Under the pieces are notes generated by a model. The model did no database searches. It was not told the origin of the DNA and saw only the letters and a program-made list of their open reading frames with translations. Position numbers and translations under genes: made by a program. This document shows, one piece after another, positions 16,422 to 25,649 of a stretch of DNA of 64,000 bases; position 1 is the first letter of the stretch; each line of letters begins with the position of its first letter. Origin of the DNA: Dactylosporangium roseum (GTDB taxonomy: Bacteria; Actinomycetota; Actinomycetes; Mycobacteriales; Micromonosporaceae); assembly GCF_025264685.1 (NCBI RefSeq), contig NZ_CP073721.1, positions 5,819,001 through 5,883,000 on the forward strand, read 5' to 3'.

Positions 16422-18050
16422 ATGGCATTTCAGCACATTGACCCTCGTGTAGATCCCGCGCTGGCGAGCCACCTGAGCCGCCGTCAGCTGCTCAGGTTCG
16501 GCGCGGTCGCCGGCGTCGGGCTCGCGGCGAGTCCGCTCCTGGCCGCCTGTGGACCCGAGGCCGGGCCAAAACCGGTCGCCAGCGGTAGTCCGCCGGCCCG
16601 CCCGACCGGCGTGCTGCGGGTTGCCGGCAACGCGGAGCCCGTCAGCCTCAGCCCGGTGATCGCCACCGGCGTCTCGGACCTGGGCGTCCTGCTGAACAAC
16701 GTGTACGAGGCGCTGTTCCGGTACAAGCCGGGGACCAGCGAACTCGAGGGCGTGCTGGCCGACCGGTTCGAGTCGTCCGCCGACGCGCGCGAGTGGAAGG
16801 TCTATCTCAAGCCGAACATCAAGTTCCACGACGGCGAGCCGCTGACCTCCAGTGCCGTGCGCACCTCGTTCGAGTTCACGAAGTCCAGCGCGGCGCCGCT
16901 CGGCTTCTTCCTGCCGGCCAACGCCACCTACGACGACTCCGACCCCGCCGTCCTGCGGGTCACCACGGCGGCGCCGTATCCGGACTTCGCCCGGTTCCTC
17001 ACGCTGCTCAGCGTGATGTCGCCGAAGATCGTGAAGGCCGGCCAGGACGCCATCGTGCGAACACCGACCGGAACCGGTCCCTACAAGTTCGTCAGCTACG
17101 AGACCGCCCAGCGCATCGTGCTCGAGGCCAACACGGCCTACCGGGGACCGGGCCCGTACCTGGAGCGGATCGAGGTGCCCATCATCCCCGACGCCGCGGC
17201 CCGGGTGACCGCGCTGCGCTCGGGCAGCGTCGACCTGGTGCTACGGGTGGCGCCCCAGGACAGCACGTCCCTGCGCGGTGCTTCCTCGCTCGTGGTGCGG
17301 CAGGAGTCGTCCTGGGCCAACGCCCGCCTCGAATGGTTCACGAACACCGCGCCGATGGACAACGTGAAGCTGCGGCAGGCCATCGCCCACGCGATCGACC
17401 GTCCGGCGCTGGTCAAGGCGATCCTCGGCGGGGTCGGGGGCAAGGTCGACGACAGTTGGGTCGCGACCGGCATGTACGGCTACGCGCCGCCGAAAACGAC
17501 CAACTACGACCTCAACGTGAACCTGGCCAAGAGCCTGCTCGCCGAGAGCGGACTCACGACGCCGGTGGAGCTGACGATCGGCTGGTCACCCGACGAGGGG
17601 GCCCAGTTCGGCCAGCTCGCCGAGGCGATCGCGGGGATGCTCAAGCCGGTCGGCATCAACGTGACCGTGAAGTCCTTGCCGTTGCCGGCGAAGAACAAGA
17701 TCGTCCGGGCCCCGGCCGGCACCGCCCGGGAATGGCACGGCACCGTCGGCGGGACCCGGTTCATCTCGGGCGCGGCCTCGCATCTGATCGTCCAGAACTT
17801 CTTCCGCAACGAGCTCCAGGTCACGGACCCGACCTTGAACCAGCTCACCGACCGCGTGGTCGTCGTCCCGGACGGCAGCGAACGCACGCAGATCTTCGCC
17901 GACATCGAGAACCGGGTCGCGGAGCTCGCACTGATCAGCCCGCTCTACGGGGAGGTGACACTGCATGCGCACAAGAACACGGTGCAGGGCTTCACGCCGC
18001 CGAACGACGGACTGCTGCCGAACTTCGGCCCGGTCTACCTGTCGGCATGA
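16422..18050 (+). CDS. ABC transporter substrate-binding lipoprotein (SBP_bac_5 type)
   Basis: A 542-residue periplasmic-type binding protein of the dipeptide/nickel family. The N-terminus has twin arginines at 20-21 (SRRQLLRFG), a hydrophobic stretch and a lipobox LLAAC with the lipidated Cys at 43, so export through Tat and anchoring as a lipoprotein are likely. The mature part has the family pattern, including WKVYLKPNIKFHDGEPLT. GGGGAG at 16411-16416 sets the start. It leads the eleven-gene operon. The ligand may be a peptide-like or glycosylated molecule; the sequence does not say which. Confidence 0.9.
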   Translation: MAFQHIDPRVDPALASHLSRRQLLRFGAVAGVGLAASPLLAACGPEAGPKPVASGSPPARPTGVLRVAGNAEPVSLSPVIATGVSDLGVLLNNVYEALFRYKPGTSELEGVLADRFESSADAREWKVYLKPNIKFHDGEPLTSSAVRTSFEFTKSSAAPLGFFLPANATYDDSDPAVLRVTTAAPYPDFARFLTLLSVMSPKIVKAGQDAIVRTPTGTGPYKFVSYETAQRIVLEANTAYRGPGPYLERIEVPIIPDAAARVTALRSGSVDLVLRVAPQDSTSLRGASSLVVRQESSWANARLEWFTNTAPMDNVKLRQAIAHAIDRPALVKAILGGVGGKVDDSWVATGMYGYAPPKTTNYDLNVNLAKSLLAESGLTTPVELTIGWSPDEGAQFGQLAEAIAGMLKPVGINVTVKSLPLPAKNKIVRAPAGTAREWHGTVGGTRFISGAASHLIVQNFFRNELQVTDPTLNQLTDRVVVVPDGSERTQIFADIENRVAELALISPLYGEVTLHAHKNTVQGFTPPNDGLLPNFGPVYLSA

Positions 18051-18083
18051 GCCGGCATCCGCTGAGCTGATGGTAGGAGCGGG

Positions 18084-19007
18084 ATGAAGGCATACGTCTT
18101 GGCCCGGCTGGGGCAGTCGGTCGTGGTGCTCTTCGGGGCGGTCGCGATCAGCTTCGTACTCACGAACGTGATCGGGAGTCCCGCGGACGCGCTGGCCGTG
18201 CCGTGGATGACCGAGGAACAGCGGCGTGCCCTCGACGCCCAGCTCGGCTACGACCTGCCGGTGCTGCCACGCTTCCTCCACTACGTCACCGGCGTCGTGC
18301 ACGGCGACTTCGGCATCTCGTACCGCACGAACAGGGGCGCGTTGCAGGAGGTGGGGACGGCGTTGCCGAACACGCTCCTGCTCGTCGTCTGCGCACTCAC
18401 CCTGGCCGTCGGGATCGCGCTGGTGCTGGCCGTGTACAGCGTCCGCCGCAGGGACAGCGGCTCGGATCGCGTCCTGCGTGGCGGGATCGGCCTGCTGCAG
18501 GGCATGCCTGACTTCTGGCTGGCGCTCATGCTGCTGCTCGCGTTCTCCGTGGGCCTGGCGTGGCTGCCCAGCTTCGGCTTCGAGCAGGCGTCCTCGCTGT
18601 TGCTGCCGACGCTGGCGCTGAGCCTGCCGATCGTCCCGATCCTGTTCCGGATCTTCCGCGGCCAGCTCCTCGACGTCCTCGCCAGCGATTTCGTCGAGGC
18701 CATGCGGGCCCGTGGACTGTCCGAGCCGGTCATCGTCTACCGGCACGGCCTGCCGAACATCGCCTCGACGAGTGCTGCCCTCATCGCGTTCCAGCTCGGT
18801 CACCTGATCGCCGGCGACATGATCATCGAGTCGGTGTTCGCCTGGCCCGGCATCGGCAACCTGATGATTTCCGCCGTGCTGGCGCGCGACTTCGCCGTCG
18901 TCGAATGCGTCATCGTCGTGGTGGCCGCCCTCTACGTCGGGCTCAACCTCCTGGCCGACCTGGTCCAGCTCTGGGTCGACCCACGAGTCCGGGTCGGTGC
19001 GGCATGA
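18084..19007 (+). CDS. ABC transporter permease, DppB type
   Basis: A 307-residue inner-membrane permease with six predicted helices. The large loop after helix 1 contains the DppB-type segment DFGISYRTNRGALQEV, and the EAA-like coupling loop reads FVEAMRARGLSEPVIVYRHG. It follows the binding-protein gene by 33 bases and overlaps the second permease as ATGA. It forms half of the membrane channel for the importer. Confidence 0.9.
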   Translation: MKAYVLARLGQSVVVLFGAVAISFVLTNVIGSPADALAVPWMTEEQRRALDAQLGYDLPVLPRFLHYVTGVVHGDFGISYRTNRGALQEVGTALPNTLLLVVCALTLAVGIALVLAVYSVRRRDSGSDRVLRGGIGLLQGMPDFWLALMLLLAFSVGLAWLPSFGFEQASSLLLPTLALSLPIVPILFRIFRGQLLDVLASDFVEAMRARGLSEPVIVYRHGLPNIASTSAALIAFQLGHLIAGDMIIESVFAWPGIGNLMISAVLARDFAVVECVIVVVAALYVGLNLLADLVQLWVDPRVRVGAA

Positions 19008-19858
19008 CGGCCGGACCCGCCGGCGCGCTGCGCCCGAAGGCGCGGGCCGGACGATCCTCGCTGCGGGCCGGGCTCGGTCTTGCCGCGCTCATCACGCTCT
19101 TGTCCGTCTACGCGGCCATCGCGATGCCGGACCCCAACGAGCAGAACCTTTCCGACACGAGCCTGCCGCCGATGTCGCCGGGGCACCTGCTGGGCACGGA
19201 CCTGCTCGGCCGCGACCTGTTGACGTGGTGCCTCAACGGGGCGCGCACCTCGGTCCTCATCGGTGCCTGCGTCGTGGCGATCAGCGCCGTCATCGGCACC
19301 GCCCTCGGGGCCGTCGCGGGGTACCACGGCGGCTGGCTCGACACCGTGCTCATGCGCCTGGTCGACCTCCAGCTCGCGGTACCGCCGCTGCTGATATTCC
19401 TCGCCGCGGCCATGGTGATCGACGCCAGCCCGGCCAGCCTCGTCCTGCTGCTGTCCGCCGTCGGCTGGGTGCCGTATGCCCGCCTGGTCCGGGTCAACGT
19501 GCTGGTGGAACGCGAACGCGGCTATGTCGCGGCCGCCAGGCTGGCCGGCCGGAGCCGGGTGAGCATCCTGCTCAACCATGTCGTGCCCACCAACGCGGCG
19601 CTGGTGGTCACGTTCGCCTCGCTGCACATCGGTTTCGTGATGCTCGCCGAGGCGGCGCTGTCATTCCTCGGGCTGGGCCTGCGGCCACCGAGCCCCAGCC
19701 TCGGGTACATGATCGCGCAGGGCCGGGAGCACTTGGCAGGCGCATGGTGGATCGCCACCGTTCCGGGAGTGATGATCATTGTGTTGATCGTTTCCGCCAA
19801 CCTCATCGGAGACGGGCTTCGCGACCGGTTCCAGCTCGATGTCGGGGGTCAGCTTTGA
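19004..19858 (+). CDS. ABC transporter permease, DppC type
   Basis: A 284-residue permease, the partner of the DppB-type protein. The N-terminal HLLGTDLLGRDLLTW segment is diagnostic of DppC/OppC proteins, and the coupling loop is GYVAAARLAGRSRVSILLNH. About six membrane helices are present. The ATG at 19004 overlaps the preceding stop. The two ATPases follow directly, giving a complete five-part dipeptide-type importer. Confidence 0.9.
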   Translation: MTAGPAGALRPKARAGRSSLRAGLGLAALITLLSVYAAIAMPDPNEQNLSDTSLPPMSPGHLLGTDLLGRDLLTWCLNGARTSVLIGACVVAISAVIGTALGAVAGYHGGWLDTVLMRLVDLQLAVPPLLIFLAAAMVIDASPASLVLLLSAVGWVPYARLVRVNVLVERERGYVAAARLAGRSRVSILLNHVVPTNAALVVTFASLHIGFVMLAEAALSFLGLGLRPPSPSLGYMIAQGREHLAGAWWIATVPGVMIIVLIVSANLIGDGLRDRFQLDVGGQL

Positions 19859-19866
19859 GGGGGGCG

Positions 19867-20820
19867 ATGCAGGTACGCGACCTGCGGGTCACCACACAGC
19901 TCGGGGTCGAGCTGGTCGGCGGGGTCGACCTGTCGATCGACCGGGGCGAGCTGTTCGGCCTGGTGGGCGAGACGGGCGCCGGGAAGACGATGACCGCCCG
20001 AGCCGCGATGGGCATGCTTCCCCGTGGGGTGCGGGCGACCGGTCAGGTGCGCTTCGGCGAGCGGGAGTGGCTGTCGCTGGACAGCCCCGCCGTCGCTCGC
20101 CACCTCGGTCGCACCGTCGGCCTGATGCTGCAGAACCCGGTCGCCGCCTTCGACCCTGTGATGCGGGTCGGAAGGCAGCTAATCGAGTCCGTCGTCCGCA
20201 GCGGTGCCATGCCCCGCCGCGACGCCGTCCGCCGGGCCGACGAGCTGTGCCACCAGCTCGGGCTCGGTGGGTGGGACGCGGTCGAGAAGCTGTACCCCCA
20301 CCAGCTGTCGGGCGGGATGAGTCAGCGGCTGGCGCTGGTCATGAGCATCATGCCCGGTCCCGAGGTGCTCGTGGTGGACGAGCCGACATCCGCGCTCGAC
20401 GCGAACCTTCGGGTCGAAGCGCTGCGGCTGCTGCGCTCCCTCACGGACGAGTCGCACATGGCGGTCCTGCTCATCTCCCACGACCTCGGCCTGCTCAGCC
20501 GGTTCTGCGACTCGGTCGCCGTGCTGTACGCCGGCCATGTCGCCGAGGCCGGACCGACGGCCAAGGTGCTCGGCGCGCCGGCGCATCCGTACACGCGCAG
20601 TCTCATCCAGTGCTCGCTGCGCCTCGACCAGGGCCGGCGGCAGAAGCTCCCGGTCGTGCCCGGGGAGCCGCCGACTCCCGGTTCATGGCCGGCCGGATGC
20701 CACTTCAATCCGCGCTGTCCGGCCGTGCAGGACCGGTGCCGTACCGAACGACCGGTGCTCCGGTCCGACGCGGGCCGGGCGGTCGCCTGCCATTTCGCTG
20801 AGTTGGAGGTGCAGGTGTGA
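19867..20820 (+). CDS. ABC transporter ATP-binding protein, DppD type
   Basis: A 317-residue ATPase with Walker A GETGAGKT, signature LSGGM, Walker B VLVVDEPTSALD and H-loop SHD. The C-terminal oligopeptide-family extension carries the HFNPRCP and CRTERPVL segments that often hold an iron-sulfur cluster in DppD-like subunits. ATG 19867 follows a purine-rich GAGGGGGG stretch; TTG 19855, overlapping the permease stop, would add four residues. It pairs with the next ATPase to drive the importer. Confidence 0.9.
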   Translation: MQVRDLRVTTQLGVELVGGVDLSIDRGELFGLVGETGAGKTMTARAAMGMLPRGVRATGQVRFGEREWLSLDSPAVARHLGRTVGLMLQNPVAAFDPVMRVGRQLIESVVRSGAMPRRDAVRRADELCHQLGLGGWDAVEKLYPHQLSGGMSQRLALVMSIMPGPEVLVVDEPTSALDANLRVEALRLLRSLTDESHMAVLLISHDLGLLSRFCDSVAVLYAGHVAEAGPTAKVLGAPAHPYTRSLIQCSLRLDQGRRQKLPVVPGEPPTPGSWPAGCHFNPRCPAVQDRCRTERPVLRSDAGRAVACHFAELEVQV

Positions 20821-21620
20821 TGGCGAGCGATCAATCGGACGTGCCGGTGATCGACGTCCAGTCGATCCGGAAGGTCTTCACCCGTTCCGGCCATCCTCCG
20901 CGGGTGTCCCTGGCGGACGTCAGCTTCGCGGTGAAGGCCGGGCAGACGCTGGCGGTCGTGGGGGAAAGCGGCGCGGGCAAGACGACCCTCGTGCGCTGCG
21001 TGGCCGGTCTGGAGCGCCCGACCTCGGGCCAGGTCCTGATCCAGGGCAGGCCGCATCGGCTCCACCACGGCGGTCCCGGTTCGGTGCAGATGGTGTTCCA
21101 GAACCCGGCCGGGGCGCTCAACCCGATGCGCAGCATCGGCTGGAGTGTGGCGGAGCCGCTGCGCGGCCGTCGCGCGCAGCGCCGCGCCCGGGTGGCCGAG
21201 TTGCTGGCCCAGGTGGGGATCGACCCGTCCCGGGCCGGCCTGCGGCCCAAGGCGTTCTCCGGCGGGCAGTTGCAACGCGTGGTGATCGCGCGGGCAATCG
21301 CCAGCGACCCGGCCGTGCTGCTCTGCGACGAGCCCACGTCGGCGCTCGACGTGTCGGTCCAGGCCCAGATCGTCAACGTCCTGCTACGGCTGCAGCGCGA
21401 GCTGTCCTTCGCCGGCGTCCTGGTGACCCACGACCTCGGCGTCGCGCGGGCACTGGCGGACACCGTGCTGGTGCTGCGGGCCGGTCAGGTGCTGTTCCAC
21501 GGGTCCTGGGACGCGCTGCTGGCACCGGCCGAACCACTCGACCCATACGTGTCCGGGCTGGTCGAGACGGCCGACGCGAACAGCCTCGACATCATCGGCG
21601 CGGAAGGAACAACCCGATGA
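20817..21620 (+). CDS. ABC transporter ATP-binding protein, DppF type
   Basis: A 267-residue ATPase with Walker A GESGAGKT, a FSGGQLQR signature, Walker B LLCDEPTSALD and a THD H-loop. GTG 20817 and ATG 20820 are adjacent possible starts after GGAGG. It lacks the long C-terminal extension of its partner, which is common for DppF subunits. It completes the importer and overlaps the second CocE-type hydrolase gene as ATGA, tying uptake to hydrolysis of the imported molecule. Confidence 0.9.
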   Translation: MMASDQSDVPVIDVQSIRKVFTRSGHPPRVSLADVSFAVKAGQTLAVVGESGAGKTTLVRCVAGLERPTSGQVLIQGRPHRLHHGGPGSVQMVFQNPAGALNPMRSIGWSVAEPLRGRRAQRRARVAELLAQVGIDPSRAGLRPKAFSGGQLQRVVIARAIASDPAVLLCDEPTSALDVSVQAQIVNVLLRLQRELSFAGVLVTHDLGVARALADTVLVLRAGQVLFHGSWDALLAPAEPLDPYVSGLVETADANSLDIIGAEGTTR

Positions 21621-23491
21621 CCGACTCGTCGACACCACCGGTGATCCTGCGCGACGTTCGCGTTCCGCTCACCGGCTCAAGCGACACGCTCTCCGCGGAT
21701 GTGTACCTGCCGGCCACCACGCCGGCGCCGGTGCTCGTCACCGTCGTGCCGTACCGCAAGGACATGGGCACCGGGTACGAGGCGTCGCTGGCCTGGTTCG
21801 CCGAGCAGGGCTACGTCGCCGTGCTGGTCGAGCAGCGTGGCATCGGCTCCTCGGACGGGACGCCCCGGGCCAAGTACGACGAGGCCGAGGCGCAGGACGC
21901 GGTCTGCGTCATCGAATGGGCCGCGGCACAGCCGTGGTCGACCGGCCGGATCGGCATGTGGGGCATGTCGTACGGCGGGCACATGACGCTGCGCGCGGCC
22001 GCGATGCGCCCGGCGGCCCTCCAGGCGATCATTCCGATCATGTGCACGCTCGACTCGGGCCGCGACGTCGCCCATCCGCACTGGACCCGCGGCGACTTCC
22101 TGCCGGTCGCGCTCTGGGGCGGCTCGATGCTCGTGCAACAGCTCCTGCCGGGGCTGGTCGACGGCGAGTCCGAGGCGGAGCGACGACGCTGGCATCGGCG
22201 GCTGCACGACGTGGAGCCGTACGTCCTCGACATCGCCCGGACCGGCCCGGACGCGCAGGCCTGGGCCCAGCGGGCCATCGACCCGGATCGCATCGAGGTG
22301 CCCGCCCTCTGCGTCGGCGGCTGGCAGGACGTGTTCACCGACGCCGTGCCCGAGCTGTACGAGCGCATCCGAGGGCCGAAACGCCTCATCATGGGTCCCT
22401 GGGGGCACATCCTGCCGCAGGACTCACAATGCGGGCCGATCGACTTCCTGCCCATGGCGAAGCAGTGGTGGGACCACTGGCTGCGGGACGTGCCCAACGC
22501 GGCCATGGACGAACCGCCCGCGATCGTGTTCGTGCCGGGCGCCGTGCCCGCCTGGCAGTCGTTGCGAGCCTGGCCTCCGCCCGGCCGGCGCATGCGACTG
22601 CACGCGAGCCCGGACGGGCGGCTCGTGGACGAGCAGCCGCCGGAGGCGCGCCTCGGCCTGGAATGCCCGGCCGACGCGACGGTCGGCGCGCTGAGCGGGT
22701 TGCGCGGCATCGGGATGGGCGACTTCGGCTTGCCGCAGGACCAGCACGACGACGATGCCCGGTCGCTCACCTTCACCAGTGACCGCTTGCCCGGCCCGGT
22801 GCTGCTGGCCGGTCGTGTCGGGGTGAGCGTCCGAGTCGCCGAGCGGCCCCCCGCCGGGGAGTGGGTCGCGGTCCGGCTGTCCGACGTCGACGGCGAAGGC
22901 CGGTCAACGATCGTCTCGTCGGCGGTGCTCGTCTTCGACAACGGCGAGGGCGACGTACTCCGGCTGGACCTCGACACCGCGGTCCGCCGGATCCCGGCCG
23001 GGCACCGGCTGCGGATCGGGCTGAGCCGGGCCGACCTGCCGAGGCTCAGCCAGCAGCCTTCCCTGACCCCCGTCCACGTTGACACGCTGGAGGTGTCGAT
23101 ACCGATGGCGGACCCGAACACCGCGGTCGTGTACGAGGTGCCGGCCTTGGCGAACGAGCCGGCCGACGGCCACTGGAGCATCGAGCGGGACCTGCTGGAC
23201 GGGAAGGCGGCGGTGGTCGTCGGCGAACGTCACCGATCAGTCACGGCCGAGGGGCACCGGCTGGAGGCGGACCGCCGCTGCCGGGTCCGGGCCAGTACGC
23301 GCGACCCACGCCGGGCGATCACGACCAGCGTGCATCGCACGACGGTCCACTTCAACTCGGGCAAGGTCGTGCGGGTCACCGCCAGCATCAGTTGCGCGCG
23401 TGGCACCGTCCGCGTGCGGGGACTTGTCTCCATCGACGGCCGGGTCTTCTTCGACCGGTGGTGGACGACACCGTTGTGGGCGGGCAAGTGA
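21617..23491 (+). CDS. CocE/NonD-family alpha/beta hydrolase (second copy)
   Basis: A 624-residue S15/CocE-type hydrolase. The nucleophile is Ser118 in GMSYG; Asp in VGGWQDVF and His in GPWGHIL complete the triad. A jelly-roll domain occupies roughly residues 320-510, and the last 110 residues resemble the extra beta-rich tail of the hydrolase at 5256, so the two are probably paralogues with opposite roles in one locus. Being directly downstream of the importer ATPases, it likely cleaves an ester or amide on the imported substrate. A GGAAGGA signal precedes the ATG. Confidence 0.87.
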   Translation: MTDSSTPPVILRDVRVPLTGSSDTLSADVYLPATTPAPVLVTVVPYRKDMGTGYEASLAWFAEQGYVAVLVEQRGIGSSDGTPRAKYDEAEAQDAVCVIEWAAAQPWSTGRIGMWGMSYGGHMTLRAAAMRPAALQAIIPIMCTLDSGRDVAHPHWTRGDFLPVALWGGSMLVQQLLPGLVDGESEAERRRWHRRLHDVEPYVLDIARTGPDAQAWAQRAIDPDRIEVPALCVGGWQDVFTDAVPELYERIRGPKRLIMGPWGHILPQDSQCGPIDFLPMAKQWWDHWLRDVPNAAMDEPPAIVFVPGAVPAWQSLRAWPPPGRRMRLHASPDGRLVDEQPPEARLGLECPADATVGALSGLRGIGMGDFGLPQDQHDDDARSLTFTSDRLPGPVLLAGRVGVSVRVAERPPAGEWVAVRLSDVDGEGRSTIVSSAVLVFDNGEGDVLRLDLDTAVRRIPAGHRLRIGLSRADLPRLSQQPSLTPVHVDTLEVSIPMADPNTAVVYEVPALANEPADGHWSIERDLLDGKAAVVVGERHRSVTAEGHRLEADRRCRVRASTRDPRRAITTSVHRTTVHFNSGKVVRVTASISCARGTVRVRGLVSIDGRVFFDRWWTTPLWAGK

Positions 23492-24402
23492 GCGACCGGG
23501 ATGTGCGTCCGCTGCGGACCTTGCTGTTCGTTCCCGGCGACAACGAGCGAAAACTCGCCCGGGCCGCCGACTTCAGCGCCGATCTGATCGTCATCGACCT
23601 CGAAGACGCCGTCGCCGAGAGCCGCAAGGAGGCCGCGCGGGCCTTGGTGCGCGACGCCCTGGCCAGCGGCCGGTTCTCGTCGAACGGCGTCGCGGTACGG
23701 ATCAACGGGCCCGAGACCGGACTGGCGGAGCCCGACCTGGCGCACATCATCCATCGCGACGTCCGCGCCGTCGTCGTGCCGAAGGTCGAAACGGCCGACG
23801 CGTTGCGAGTGGTCGATGAGGTCGTCTCCCGCCTGGAACGGGAACGGTCGCTCGACCCGGGCTCGGTCCGGCTCATCCCCATCGTCGAGACCCCGCTCGG
23901 ACTGACTCGCTGCGAGCCGGTCCTGGCCGAGGCGCCCGACCGGACCTGGACCGCCATGTTCGGGTCGGCCGACTTCGGTTCGGCGATGGGCATCTCGCAG
24001 TCCGTCGACGGGCTGGAGGTCATGTATGCGCGCTCGCGCCTCGCCGTTGCGGCGCGGGCCGCGGGGCTGGAGGCTCCGGTCGACGGCCCCTGGCTCGAAC
24101 TGGACGACGACGGCGGCCTCGAGGAGGACTCGGTCCGTTCGCTGCGCCTTGGTTTCCAGGGCCGGGCCGTCCTGCATCCCGCGCAGATCGCGCCGGCCTC
24201 CCGGGCGTACTCGTTCGTGGAGGAGCGCGAACTGGAGGTCGCGGGCCGGATCGTGATCGCGTTCGAGCAGGCGCTGGCGCGCGGCGTGGCCGCGATCAAG
24301 GTGGACGGCCGGTTCGTCGACCACCCGATCTATCGGCGGGCAGTCCAGCAGCTTAGGTACCGCGACCGTTGGCAGCACGAGGAGAAGGGACAGGTCAGTT
24401 GA
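23488..24402 (+). CDS. CitE-like HpcH/HpaI lyase family protein
   Basis: A 304-residue CitE-type beta-subunit-like protein. It opens with the family pattern RTLLFVPGDNERKLARA, then LEDAV, VRINGPETG, VPKVETAD, IVETPLGL and FGSADFGSAM. Members cleave or form C-C bonds in malyl-, citramalyl- or citryl-CoA-type esters, or hydrolyse malyl-CoA. GTG 23488 overlaps the hydrolase stop. Next to a CoA-transferase it suggests that an acid released by the hydrolase is activated to a CoA ester and then cleaved. Confidence 0.87.
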   Translation: MSDRDVRPLRTLLFVPGDNERKLARAADFSADLIVIDLEDAVAESRKEAARALVRDALASGRFSSNGVAVRINGPETGLAEPDLAHIIHRDVRAVVVPKVETADALRVVDEVVSRLERERSLDPGSVRLIPIVETPLGLTRCEPVLAEAPDRTWTAMFGSADFGSAMGISQSVDGLEVMYARSRLAVAARAAGLEAPVDGPWLELDDDGGLEEDSVRSLRLGFQGRAVLHPAQIAPASRAYSFVEERELEVAGRIVIAFEQALARGVAAIKVDGRFVDHPIYRRAVQQLRYRDRWQHEEKGQVS

Positions 24403-25649
24403 CGCAGCCATTGCCACTGCAAGGAATTCGGGTAGTCGACTCGGCAACGTTGTTCGCCGGCCCGCTCATCGGGACGATGCTGGGCGACTACGGCGCCGAC
24501 GTGATCAAGGTCGAGCATCCCGACGGCGACACCCTGCGCTCCCTGGGCTGGGAGCGGGACGGCGTGTCGCTGTGGTGGGCCACGGCCGCGCGCAACAAGC
24601 GATCGGTCACCCTCAAGCTGTCCGACCCCGACGGCGCCGAGGCCATGCGAAGGTTGCTGGCGACCGCCGACGTGTACGTCGAGAACTTCCGTACCGGCAC
24701 GCTGGAACGGTGGGGCCTGGGGTGGGAGACGCTGCACGCGCTGAACCCCCGGCTGATCATGGTCCGGACCACCGGGTTCGGCCAGACCGGGCCCTACGCC
24801 AACCGTCCGGGGTTCGGCACGCTCGCCGAGGCCATGTCCGGCTACGCCTTCATGAACGGCTTTCCGGACGGGCCGCCGACGCTGCCGCCGTTCGCCCTGG
24901 GCGACGGAGTGGCCGCGCTCACCGGCGCCTACGCGACGATGCTCGCGCTGTGGTGGCGTGACCGCAGCGGCACCGGACAGATGATCGACCTCTCGATCGT
25001 CGAGCCGCTGTTCTGGATCCTCGGGCCCCAGGCGTCCGTGTACGACCAGCTCGGCATCGTGCAGCAACGCACCGGCAACCGCGCGCCCTTCACCTCGCCG
25101 CGCAACGCGTACCAGGCGCGCGACGGCGTGTGGCTGGCGGTGTCGGCCAGCGCGCAGTCGATCGCCGAGCGGGTGATGTCGCTGGTCGGCCGCTCGGATC
25201 TCGTGGTGCAGCCGTGGTTCCGGAGCCACTCCGGCCGCATCGAGCATCAGGACGAGCTCGACGCGGCGATCGGGTTCTGGATCGCGCGCCGCGACGCGGA
25301 CGAGGTGATCCGGGCGTTCGAGGAGGTGCACGCGGCGGTCGCGCCGGTCATGTCGATCGCCGACGTCGTGCGCGATCCGCAGTTCATCGACCGCGACATG
25401 GTCACCACGGTCGAGCATCCCAAGCTCGGCCCGCTCAAGATGCAGAACGTGGTCCCGCGGATGTCGGCCACTCCGGGCAGCGTGCGCTGGTGCGGGCCCG
25501 AGCTGGGCGCCAGCAACGAGGCCATTCTCGGCGACGAGCTCGGCTACTCGCCCGCGGAGCTGGCCGACCTGGTGGCCAAGGGCGTCATCGCCGCTCCGCC
25601 CGGCCGTCCCGGCGAACCGGCCGGCGACGACGCGGCGCCGGCCCGATGA
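24399..25649 (+). CDS. CaiB/BaiF family III CoA-transferase
   Basis: A 416-residue family III CoA-transferase. The N-terminus shows the usual PLQGIRVVD and GADVIKVEHPDGDTLR, then NKRSVTLKLSDPDG. The catalytic Asp is in FALGDGVAAL. The TTG start at 24399 overlaps the lyase stop and is served by an AGAAGGGA signal. It would move CoA between organic acids. Paired with the CitE-like gene it forms an activation-and-cleavage module for the acid part of the substrate. Confidence 0.88.
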   Translation: MTQPLPLQGIRVVDSATLFAGPLIGTMLGDYGADVIKVEHPDGDTLRSLGWERDGVSLWWATAARNKRSVTLKLSDPDGAEAMRRLLATADVYVENFRTGTLERWGLGWETLHALNPRLIMVRTTGFGQTGPYANRPGFGTLAEAMSGYAFMNGFPDGPPTLPPFALGDGVAALTGAYATMLALWWRDRSGTGQMIDLSIVEPLFWILGPQASVYDQLGIVQQRTGNRAPFTSPRNAYQARDGVWLAVSASAQSIAERVMSLVGRSDLVVQPWFRSHSGRIEHQDELDAAIGFWIARRDADEVIRAFEEVHAAVAPVMSIADVVRDPQFIDRDMVTTVEHPKLGPLKMQNVVPRMSATPGSVRWCGPELGASNEAILGDELGYSPAELADLVAKGVIAAPPGRPGEPAGDDAAPAR